Assembly: GCA_038204465.1 (NCBI GenBank)
Contig: JBBRCX010000002.1
Span: forward strand, 32,002 to 96,001
DNA from: JBBRCX01 sp038204465
GTDB taxonomy: Bacteria > Planctomycetota > Phycisphaerae > Tepidisphaerales > Tepidisphaeraceae
Direction: 5' to 3'
Length of the DNA stretch: 64,000 nucleotides
Shown piece by piece: positions 26,801 through 33,449 of this stretch; position 1 is the stretch's first letter, and each line of letters begins with the position of its first letter. Below the pieces are notes generated by a model. It had not been told where the DNA came from and made no database searches. It was given only the letters and a program-made list of their open reading frames with translations. Both the position numbers and the translations under genes were made by a program.

Positions 26801-28606
26801 CGCCGCGAACGGGTTGTACGTCCCGGCTTCGTTGGTCCGAACATCCAGCGCACCCTGTCCGTTCGCGATTCGCTGCGCCACTGCGGTGACGTTGAGCCGC
26901 AGAACCGCTGCGTTCAGCAGGTGCTCGGTGCGCAGCCCCCACGCGTTGTCCGGTGCACCCATCGCGGTGTTGCTCGACTGGCTGACGTAGAGAGCGCCGT
27001 CGGGACCAAACACCGTCTGGTTCGTCGTGTGGTCGCGCACGGAGCGCGGCAGGCCCACCACGTAGTCCTGGTAATTCTCGAGGTTCGCCCCGCTGATCCG
27101 GCTGATCGCGCCGGTCCAGTCGGTCGCGTTTTCGAATGCGTAATCCCCATGGCTCACCCAGGCAATGAGATTGCTCGCGGTCGACGCCGGATCAAAGGTG
27201 ATGCCCGTCAGGAAGCGCGGGCCGCCATTCTGGGTCTGAACGACCGTGATGTTCTGCGGTGCGCCCAGCGTCCCATCCGGGTTCACATTGAAGCGTTGAA
27301 TCAGCCCGTCGATGCTGCAGGCGTAAAGCTTCCCGTCGGGACCCATCGCGACGCTGCTGTATTGCAGGCCGCTCGCCGTCGAGAGGGTGACCTTCTCGAA
27401 TGCGATGGAAGGATCGGTTGGGTTCTGAACGTCGGCCCCGGTGGTGAACGTCGAGAGGTACGGCATGAACGCCGCGCCGCCCGTGTCTTTCAGTCCGCTG
27501 GTGACTTCGAACGTGTAGCTCGTGTTGGGGTCGAGAAGCCCCTTCGGCTGCGCCACGATCGCGTCGCCGCCGCCGGAGGTGTTGAGGGTGGACAGCACCG
27601 CCAAGCGATCGCTCGTCCGATACACCTTGACGCTGTTCAGGTCCAGCGTCCTGGAATCAACCCCTTTGCCTGGATTGGGCAGGAACACGTCCGCCGCGAT
27701 GAAGCCGTCGCGATAGACGCCTGTCTCGCCGTTGGCGGGGCGTGTTGCGGTGACCGAAGGGCGGCTGCTGATCGGCGTACCCGAGACGATCTCGAATCGG
27801 TCGAAGCTGACGGTGACCGGCGCCAGGTCGTTCTTCTGCGATGCGAAGATGCCGGCGCGGGACATGCCGTTGAAAAACAGCGCCTTCTGCGTGCCGTTGA
27901 GTGTGATCTGCTGGTTTGCCTGCGTGAGGGCGCCGCCGTTGACGCGGTAGTATGCGGTGACGGTCCCGGTCACAGAGTCGCATGCCAGCTCGACGTCCAG
28001 CGTGTTGATATTGGCGAAGCTGCCGACGTTCGTCAGCGCGGCGCTGCCGGTCAGCGTGTGCGTCCATGTGTTGGTGCCCGTCTTCTGCTCGTCGACAAAC
28101 TGCAGGTACTGGCCGGTCGACGTGCCGATCGCCACAAACTTGATGTAGTTGTCCTGGTCCGGGCCAAAGACCACCCCGCCTTGCTGGTTCGGTGACTTGA
28201 TGAACCCCAGCGGGCCTTTGAGCCGTGCCACGATGGTGAACGAGCCCTTGCTCCCGTCGAATCCCGTCTGCAGGACATTCGTTTGAGTGTTGTCGCCTTC
28301 CCACGCGCTGCCCGCGGTGGCGGTGCCGGTGGTGGTGAGGTTCAGCAGCCCGGAGGCAGTCTGAAGGTCGATCAGGCTCGATTGATACTCGGCCGGGTTC
28401 TTGCCGGGCTGGACGAAGGTAAAGCCGGTCCCTTCGCCGTCCTTGTCCGCGATGCCGCCGTGAAGACTGTCGAACTCGAGGGCATAGGGGAGCGTCTGGA
28501 CAATCGTGGGGTCGCCCGCCATCAGGCGCCGTTCCTCCAGCCGTTCGACGACTGCAGTGACAGCGTGGCTGAGCCGCTCGAGGGCGCTCCGATACTTAAC
28601 ACTCAC
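20855..28606 (-). CDS. Giant multidomain surface protein with LEPR-type N-terminal signal
   Basis: 2583 residues without interruption. The N-terminal VVERLEERRLMAGDP (about 18-32) is the planctomycete surface-sorting motif. In order follow: LamG/glucanase-like beta sandwich (about 35-280), Ig-like domain (285-395), glucose/sorbosone-dehydrogenase-like beta propeller (400-840), a choice-of-anchor domain ITNTGTAALAIP (840-950), a linker region with further ASH-like sequence, at least six fibronectin type III domains, two DUF1349-like concanavalin domains (YPNVWVRLTRV in each) and a C-terminal malectin-like domain (RINVGGSAYTDSAG). The makeup suggests carbohydrate binding on the outer surface. 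One FN3-FN3-DUF1349 block appears duplicated. No transmembrane anchor is seen at the C-terminus. Confidence 0.93.
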   Translation of the reverse strand: MSVKYRSALERLSHAVTAVVERLEERRLMAGDPTIVQTLPYALEFDSLHGGIADKDGEGTGFTFVQPGKNPAEYQSSLIDLQTASGLLNLTTTGTATAGSAWEGDNTQTNVLQTGFDGSKGSFTIVARLKGPLGFIKSPNQQGGVVFGPDQDNYIKFVAIGTSTGQYLQFVDEQKTGTNTWTHTLTGSAALTNVGSFANINTLDVELACDSVTGTVTAYYRVNGGALTQANQQITLNGTQKALFFNGMSRAGIFASQKNDLAPVTVSFDRFEIVSGTPISSRPSVTATRPANGETGVYRDGFIAADVFLPNPGKGVDSRTLDLNSVKVYRTSDRLAVLSTLNTSGGGDAIVAQPKGLLDPNTSYTFEVTSGLKDTGGAAFMPYLSTFTTGADVQNPTDPSIAFEKVTLSTASGLQYSSVAMGPDGKLYACSIDGLIQRFNVNPDGTLGAPQNITVVQTQNGGPRFLTGITFDPASTASNLIAWVSHGDYAFENATDWTGAISRISGANLENYQDYVVGLPRSVRDHTTNQTVFGPDGALYVSQSSNTAMGAPDNAWGLRTEHLLNAAVLRLNVTAVAQRIANGQGALDVRTNEAGTYNPFAANAPLTIYASGVRNAYDLVWTRAGYLYAPTNGSSAGGSTPGYPSSVFSSQRIDEGTNGPYDGTQVPALSNVTTTEDDFLFKIQQGGYYGHPNPTRGEYVLDGGNPSGGIDYEEFGQYPVGTQPDRNYRGAAYIFGKHYSPDGVIEYKGNAFNGALDGKLLVARYSGGDDIIALAPDANGNITAAQTGIAGLTHFVDPLDLTEDTRTGFIYVAEYGGQQLTLLRPITPGAHIVTSASAFYFNDVRGGASSGSQNLTITNTGTAALAIPADGFTIVGTDGTQFIITAKPTLPATVPVGGSVTVSIAYSAASTTSLGVHTATLVIKSNDPNAPTTSIALRGLATAGTGGQNEPSLQRIFDLYQLPIATGDINPANTNLFSNAEPLSSTNDELYIQRLVKAGNGPITIEPLATMAGGSPVVRFGYYDAGTPTARTELLTVAGADAQTVHPTLLGATSFDPGAKDFGLYANFPIFGNTAYSEDVLNTTENTVANRRKVRFFALKNADGSVVPNAYVFTSEDYINDLNGAYDTQDFVGIIRNVQPGAAGAEVGLENLDGVPFPDRLIFNRIQVQPPDPKTDPITGVVTQPPNNVVHDKSTFRIRNTGTNDLVINSMTLSSPAWQIVNPPAAGTAIAPGLFLDVTLQFVATSNPPHTDNQTIDAAANTGGVYNGTLTINTNDADEPDTMLQLAGWWQQRSEDGQEPLLSVMMNNIFGFGTQILGAGQSMNQGGRVSSVGEEVLSNYWQRADSNLSITVRQLDAYHTQGNTATIRWFTRGSTGTTTLFTHIGDDGQSLLPRSTATGNPPAQASFSTNNVFGFKIDGESSDDTLNVQEQPGGGYGHHVRFLPARDRSGNLIANTWLVVMDYQGINYDYQDNTYLVSNMRPANPAVPTGLVATPQPNGITLDWSDNSDRTLAGYNVYRSATATGTFVKTNTTAVTTSDFLDATAPAGTTSFYRVTARDNWGGESGVSATVSATRSADTVAPVPPTNLVASGQPGGIVLSWDVNTEADLAGYRVYRSDAAGGTYILINSGAYITGSAYTDSTTQPTVTWYYKVSAVDTAGNESGQSTMSSAARPAGAPATPASLSANADSPTQITLSWALSANASSYRVERMGPGESAFTEIKVGVSVTSYVDTGVTAGNSYTYRVRAENSGGLSGYSATASATTPQQPASNFASQDINATPAGSTTVLNPNDYDITAGGAAIYGTTDSFRYVYQQVTGNFDVKGQIISFTGGQTTATAGLMARTDLTPQSANVFSFATIADGFHFSRRSAAGGTTSYLKKGVVSYPNVWVRLTRVNNVFTGYYSTDGVTWVQTTQASQTMPSTLMLGMAVNANSTTATATVKFRGLTGFAGITPPVVNIPPAPATATASVASSSRIDVSWSASSGATSYRIERKGPGESTFTQIASGVSGTSYSDTGLAASSTYSYQVRAENSAGLSGYSPTASDTTLAAQPAPAAPGSLTATADSATQISLSWPAGANATSYRVERKGPGESSFTEIASGVTSTSFVDSGRAPNSTYSYQVRSENSAGLSTYSPVGSATTPQQAASGFSSADINATPAGDTTVVTSGSDYNVTAGGADVGGTSDGFRFVYKQVSGDFDARVHIPAMAAVDAFTKAGIMARADVSAGSANLFSLATGGDGFQFSRRSTSGGGTSSAKAGTISYPNVWVRLTRVGNLFTAYYSTDGVNWAQSGQATQAMPSALLLGMAASAHSTSSVMSVQFRDYSVTAPVAPPSDTTAPAAPNGANAVGSLTKIVTSWTANSESDLAGYNIYRSTSAAGSFTKLNGAILTGASFVDSTAPAGARSYYRITAIDTSGNESATATLNAVRPTVIPANGPALYRINVGGSAYTDSAGNNWSGDSGFSGGTVSTSAYDVKGTTDDTMYMTRRWGNMSYNLAVADGTYTLNLYMSDSVNTATGKRIFNVSAEGSPLLTNFDLVADSGGQTAVVKSFTVTVTGGQLNIAFTSIVDNAIVSGIELVAQS

Positions 28607-29214
28607 GGCATCTCTCCGGGTAGCGGTTACAGGCTGCTGCGCTCACACCCACACGGGAAGCGTACGAAAAGATATACCTTCTAAAAACCGGCCGGGCGAA
28701 CCGCATCCCCACGCGGGCAATGGCCCTCGCGTCTCATAAAACCGTGGGGAATTCCACGGGTTTCGGCGAAGAATGCAGAAACAGACAGGGCTGATAATAG
28801 TGAGCGCATTTCTCCTCCATTGCGCCTGCTCTATCCTTGAAATCGGCACAATCCGCAGCGCCGTTAGGACCGCGCCGAAGGAATCCGCACCGATTTTTGG
28901 GTGCTGAAGGGATGGGCGCTGGACTTGACCACCACGAGGTCCGATAGCCTTCGCGCGCAATGAAAGGACAAACAGGCCACCCCTTCGGTGCTGAGGCTGA
29001 CGTGATGCACCGCCACCACCGTCATTAAGATGCCGACCGTGCCGCGCCGGGAATGCGAATGACCCCGCGCTTGTTCACGCCATCGAACTCGGTGCGCAGC
29101 CGCTTGCCCGACGGGCGATCACAGCGCGCGAGTCCGTTTCGTGAGCACGCTCGGCACTTCTTGAAGGGGTTGTGCGCCGCCGCCGGATTCGGGTAGGGTG
29201 ACACCGGGGTGAAG
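28607..29214. other. Gene-free stretch upstream of the giant gene
   Basis: 608 bases. The part next to the giant gene is relatively AT-rich (around 28670-28690) and should hold its minus-strand promoter. An interrupted palindrome, CCGTGG-GGAATT-CCACGG, lies at 28742-28759. No open frame with a ribosome-binding site or protein character is visible. Confidence 0.5.
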
Positions 29215-29352
29215 ATGGCTCGCCGCGTCGTACAAATCCTCGCTCTCCTCACGCTCATTGCCCTCGCGGTGCTCATCGCCAGGACGCGCGAGGATCTGCC
29301 GTTGCCACAGAACACCGGTCCTGTCACCGAAGGCGCGCCCGGCGCCGAATGA
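29215..29352 (+). CDS. Small putative membrane protein, 45 residues
   Basis: ATG 29215 follows GGGGTGAAG. The product begins MARRVVQILALLTLIALAVL, a basic start and one hydrophobic helix, then a polar tail ending GAPGAE. It could be a small membrane peptide, or the signal-anchor end of a broken gene, because the same frame continues past the TGA into the PEP-CTERM remnant with no further stop. Confidence 0.45.
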   Translation: MARRVVQILALLTLIALAVLIARTREDLPLPQNTGPVTEGAPGAE

Positions 29353-29649
29353 CCAACTTTCCCCCTGCGGTGCCGCAACGATCCGAACCCACGCCCTCCA
29401 GCCTATCGTGACGAGAATCCCCAGGGATATGGCCCGCCCTTCTATGGCTTCTCGGTCTTCGGTTCGAGCGCCTATTCCGCAGACCCTGACGGTATTGGGG
29501 TCGGATTCCTCGACAGCAACAGCTCCGGGTCGTTTACCCTGAACGACGGCGACATGCAGGCGAGCATCACCGCCACTCCCGAGCCTTCGAGCCTCGGGCT
29601 CCTGTCGCTCGGCGGGCTTTACGCGCTTCGGCGGCGAAGGGCTGCGTGA
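29353..29649 (+). pseudogene. PEP-CTERM protein remnant
   Basis: The frame in phase with the small ORF before it encodes about 98 residues with no start codon, ending in TPEPSSLGLLSLGGLYALRR RRAA. That is a textbook PEP-CTERM signal: PEP motif, hydrophobic helix and Arg-rich tail. The part before it (YGFSVFGSSAYS, GFLDSNSSGSFTLNDGD) looks like the end of a secreted beta-rich protein. As no start precedes it, it is a remnant, or one gene split by a nonsense TGA at 29350. PEP-CTERM proteins are sorted by exosortase. Confidence 0.6.
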
Positions 29650-29943
29650 CTGCCGCCGATTGTAGCGTCTATACCGGCGGCACTGCCCCCGTCGGTGCCA
29701 ACCACTCAGTCGAATGTAATCGATCCAACATTCTCCCGTTGACACTCTTCTTCCGGCAGATTTATAACTCAGCCCGTCGTCGCGAAGTGGTGCCGGTATG
29801 GTCAGTGGGTGACCCGGCTGATGTCCGCTTCGCGCGATTGATGTTCCTGTCGTTGATCTCCACCTGTTTGGGCACAGGACCGCACTCGCATCGCGCGACG
29901 TGCGGCGGGCGGAGCGTGGGAACGTTGCGAAGGAGGAAGCACC

Positions 29944-32900
29944 GTGCCGCTGCGCGCAATTCGTCGGATCAGCTCAGCCCTCTCCCGATTTGATGCAAGA
30001 TTGAAGCTCCGCCGCGCCGTTGCGAGCGTGCGCGTTGAGGCGCTGGAGACGCGCCTGTTTCTCTCCGCCACCGACAACGACATGATCGGTTTCATCGTCA
30101 GCGAGGCCGGCGCATCGGTCCCGAGCGAGCATCGCGAACTCCTCCCCAACGCGCCGCAGGCGCATTCCAAAAAGAAGCCGCGGGCAAAGAAGCACGATAG
30201 AACCCACGCCAAGAAGGAACACCATCACTCAAAAGGGCACAGGGACTCACACCACCATAAGGGCGATCAGGTCAAAGATGATTCCGAAGGAGACGACTCG
30301 CAAGGCGAGCACGAAGAAGACGGCGGGACCGGTGACGACCATGACGATGGCGATCATGAAGGAATCGGCGACGGTCACGGCGAAGGCGACGATGGTGATG
30401 ACGGCGGCGATAGCGGAAGCCGCGGAGGCGGCGGCAGCGATAGCGGCGGGGGAAATACCGGCGGCAGCAATCAGCGTCCCACCGCTTCCATCTCCGTGCC
30501 CAATGTAACGGTCGCGGGAGCAAAAACGCTTTCGGTGGTCGTTACCTACACTGACGACAAGGGCATCAAGGCCTCCACCATTGACGTCAACGACCTGTTG
30601 GTCAGCGGCCCGTCCGGCAAGCTGACGGTCACAGGCGTGACCATGCAGCCCGCCACTGACGCCGCGAAGATCGTCGCCATTTATACGCTCGCTGCCCCCG
30701 GCGGACGGTGGGGCATTGCGGACAACGGAAACTATAGCGTCAACATCGTCGATGGTCAGGTAACCGACGGCAGCGGCAACGCTGTTGCGGCCGTCAACAA
30801 GACTTTCGTCGCCAACATCACCTCCACCGAAACCGAAGCGCCCCGCGTCACTTCGATAACCGCGCCCGACATCGTATCGGCCGGCACGAATGCCCAGGTG
30901 ATCACGGTCGTCTATGCCGACAACGTCGCCGTCGATCCGGTGACCATCGGTCCTGCCGACATCACGGTCACCGGGCCCTCGGGGCCGCTGACAGTCAGCA
31001 TCGTCAATGTCGACACGGACCAGAACGAGACGCCGATCACTGCAACCTATACGGTGTCCACCCCGGGCGGCTCGTGGGACCACGCCGACGAAGGGACCTA
31101 CAACATCGTCGTGAACGCCGGCGAAGTGCAGGACAGCAACGGCAATTTCAACGCAGCCGCGAGCGGATCGTTCAAGGTGAACATCGCCGCGCCACCGCCG
31201 GTCGACGCCGGGTTCGGCGGCGGCGGGGGGGTCAAGACCCCGTTCGTCGCCGAGGCCGTCGTCACGCAGCCTGACGGAAAGGTCCTGGTCGCCGGCCGCC
31301 AGGGCGATCCAACCAGCGGCAAGGCGCAGGGCGTCCTCGAGCGGCTCGACGCCAGCGGCGCGCTTGATCTCACTTTCGGCAACAGGGGCGAGGTGATCAC
31401 CCCCGCCGGGGCCAATGAGACTTTCTATGCGATCGTTACGCAGGGCAATAACTCGATCGTCGCCGGCACGAGCGGCGGAGACTTCCTGCTGGCGCGCTAC
31501 GACGCCTCCGGACACCTCGATCCGACCTTCGGCAAGGGCGGGCGGGTCGTCACCGATATGGGCAGCGAGAACGACGCGGTCTTCAGCATGGACATGGGCC
31601 CCGATGGAATGCTCGTTGTCGCGGGCGGAGCGGCCGGCAACTTTGCCTTCGCCCGTTTCGATGCCAACGGCGCCATCGACGCCTCGTTCGGCACGGGCGG
31701 CAAGGTCTTGTTCGACTTCGGCAGCGATGCCGACATCCCGGGCGCCGTTTCCGTCCAGGCCGACGGCAAGATTGTGGCCGCCGGGTCGAGTGGAACCAAG
31801 GTTGCCGTCCTTCGGCTTACCGCCAGCGGCGCTGCCGATTCGACCTTCTCAGGCGATGGGTTAACCTTCCTCGATGGTGTCGTCGCAACCACCTCAGGCG
31901 ATCGCTCCCAGGGCGTGGCGATCCAGGCAGATGGAAAGATTCTGCTCGCGAACCACACCGCAGGCCAGGACTTCGCCGTCTCGAGGCTTGACGCCGCAGG
32001 CAACCTCGATCAGACGTTCGGCAGCAACGGGATCGCGACAGCCGATTTTGGCGGCGATGACGACGCCGACAGCGTGCTCGTGCAGAGCACCGGCGAGATT
32101 CTCGTCATTGGCACGTCGCTGGCCGCCGGAAAGGCGAGCACCTGCGTCGCTGCCTTCGACGCCTCCGGCAAGCTGATTCCCACCTTCGGTGACGGCGGCA
32201 AGCTGGTGCTCGATTCCGGAGTGACGCCGACCGGGCGCGAAATGCACATTGGCGAACTCGTGCTCCGCGCCTTTGGGACGCGGCAAAGCGATGGCAGCCT
32301 CGTGATCGGTACCAGCGATCAATCCCCCGGTACCACTTCGTCGGGGCTGCGCCGGTTGACGGTGCCCGGCACGAAGGCGCAGCCGCAGGGTACCTTCCTT
32401 GGCCACTTCGGAATCGTGAGCGGCGAACGGGTGAAGCTTGCAGTGACGGACGCGGACAACACCAAAATGGTTCTGTCCATCAAGGGCGGCAGCGCCAAGG
32501 CCTATCTCTCCGGCAGCAGGATCAACCTGGTGCTCACCGACGCTGGTGCAGGCTGCACCCTCAGCATCAAGACGCAGGGCGGCGGGGATGGACGCGTCAC
32601 CATCGGTGACGTAGCCGTCAGCGGCACGCTCAAGGGCTTCTCATGCAAGACCGCTGATCTGGCCGGAACAATGTGCTCCACCGGCGCGATCGGCAAGCTC
32701 ACTCTCGGCGACGTCACCGGCGTCATTGCGTCCTCGAGTTCAATCGGCGCCTTCGCCGCGTCGTCTCTCAAGGGCAGCCGCATCCTCGCCGGCGCCAACC
32801 TCGGCGCCGACGGACGGCTCGGCGGCATCAACGCTGACGCCGACAGCTACGCCCAGGGCTCGATCGGAAGCGTGAAGGTGAACGGCGCCGTGAGCTCGTC

Positions 32901-33105
32901 CCTGATCGGCGCTGGGCTGAACCCCGTCGACGACACATTCCTCGACGGAGACGATCGCGTCGTCGGCGCAGCGGCCAGCTTCATCCGCTCCATCTTCGCC
33001 AAGACAGCCGACAGCAGCACCCGTTTCGTGGCCCATGCCGTCGGAGCCGCCAGGCTGCCCGGAAAGGTCGACCCGGCCCAGGATCCGCGGTTCATGCTGC
33101 TGTGA
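29944..33105 (+). CDS. Surface protein with delta-60 repeats
   Basis: 1053 residues from GTG 29944, which is preceded by AAGGAGG at seven bases, an excellent site. VEALETRLFLSA (about residues 31-42) is the planctomycete N-terminal sorting motif. Residues 75-180 are a low-complexity linker rich in Lys/His and then Asp/Glu/Gly. Two Ig-like beta domains follow (TASISVPNVTVAGAKTL; VTSITAPDIVSAGTN), then six or so delta-60 repeats (LDASGALDLTFGNRGEV and similar) forming a likely propeller, and a planctomycete C-terminal module with GVIASSSSIGAFAAS and IGAGLNPVDDTFLDGDD. Outer-surface location is inferred. Confidence 0.92.
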   Translation: MPLRAIRRISSALSRFDARLKLRRAVASVRVEALETRLFLSATDNDMIGFIVSEAGASVPSEHRELLPNAPQAHSKKKPRAKKHDRTHAKKEHHHSKGHRDSHHHKGDQVKDDSEGDDSQGEHEEDGGTGDDHDDGDHEGIGDGHGEGDDGDDGGDSGSRGGGGSDSGGGNTGGSNQRPTASISVPNVTVAGAKTLSVVVTYTDDKGIKASTIDVNDLLVSGPSGKLTVTGVTMQPATDAAKIVAIYTLAAPGGRWGIADNGNYSVNIVDGQVTDGSGNAVAAVNKTFVANITSTETEAPRVTSITAPDIVSAGTNAQVITVVYADNVAVDPVTIGPADITVTGPSGPLTVSIVNVDTDQNETPITATYTVSTPGGSWDHADEGTYNIVVNAGEVQDSNGNFNAAASGSFKVNIAAPPPVDAGFGGGGGVKTPFVAEAVVTQPDGKVLVAGRQGDPTSGKAQGVLERLDASGALDLTFGNRGEVITPAGANETFYAIVTQGNNSIVAGTSGGDFLLARYDASGHLDPTFGKGGRVVTDMGSENDAVFSMDMGPDGMLVVAGGAAGNFAFARFDANGAIDASFGTGGKVLFDFGSDADIPGAVSVQADGKIVAAGSSGTKVAVLRLTASGAADSTFSGDGLTFLDGVVATTSGDRSQGVAIQADGKILLANHTAGQDFAVSRLDAAGNLDQTFGSNGIATADFGGDDDADSVLVQSTGEILVIGTSLAAGKASTCVAAFDASGKLIPTFGDGGKLVLDSGVTPTGREMHIGELVLRAFGTRQSDGSLVIGTSDQSPGTTSSGLRRLTVPGTKAQPQGTFLGHFGIVSGERVKLAVTDADNTKMVLSIKGGSAKAYLSGSRINLVLTDAGAGCTLSIKTQGGGDGRVTIGDVAVSGTLKGFSCKTADLAGTMCSTGAIGKLTLGDVTGVIASSSSIGAFAASSLKGSRILAGANLGADGRLGGINADADSYAQGSIGSVKVNGAVSSSLIGAGLNPVDDTFLDGDDRVVGAAASFIRSIFAKTADSSTRFVAHAVGAARLPGKVDPAQDPRFMLL

Positions 33106-33353
33106 TACGAGAGCGGGGACATCTGATCCTCCCCACGCTGGCGCGGCTCAAAACCACGCATTGAATCGAGACGTGAGTCTCCGTCACGCCGCGTCATACG
33201 CGCAGGCGAACTGGGCGCGCCAGCATATGCGGACACGAAAGGATCTTGTAAACTTTTTATGCTAACAATTGGGCGGCTCGACATCAGCCGCCCAACTGCG
33301 GTGAGGTTCTCTCGAAGGTTCGGTTGGCCAAACCACCCAGATTGAATCGCCTG
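33106..33353. terminator. Convergent intergenic region with hairpin
   Basis: The stem TTGGGCGGCT / AGCCGCCCAA (33269-33295, loop CGACATC) lies between the surface-protein gene and the convergent sugar operon. On the minus strand it is followed by TTGTTAGCATAAAAAG, and on the plus strand no T-tract follows. It could serve as a bidirectional terminator. Confidence 0.5.
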
Positions 33354-33449
33354 CTAGCGCCTCGCGTCCGGATTGGTCTTTCGCTGGCTCCTGCGCGAGC
33401 GACGGCGATCGTCCTGGCCGGGACGGCGCGGCGACAGATGGGTCGTCAT
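33354..33449 (-). CDS. 31-residue Arg-rich ORF coupled to the flavoprotein gene
   Basis: The ATG (33449-33447) overlaps the TGA of the flavoprotein gene (33448-33446) in an ATGA junction, and AGGAGG sits six bases before the ATG inside the end of the upstream gene. The product starts MTTHLSPRRPGQDDRRRSRR and ends NPDARR: 31 residues, 10 of them Arg, with a pI that must be very high. Such a strong site and overlap are unlikely by chance. Function unknown; nucleic acid or phospholipid binding is conceivable. Confidence 0.5.
   Translation of the reverse strand: MTTHLSPRRPGQDDRRRSRRSQRKTNPDARR

Noticed and set aside
29119..29745. A 208-codon minus-strand frame over the PEP-CTERM remnant
   Set aside because: Basic low-structure sequence; the plus strand gives a clear PEP-CTERM tail and a small membrane ORF.
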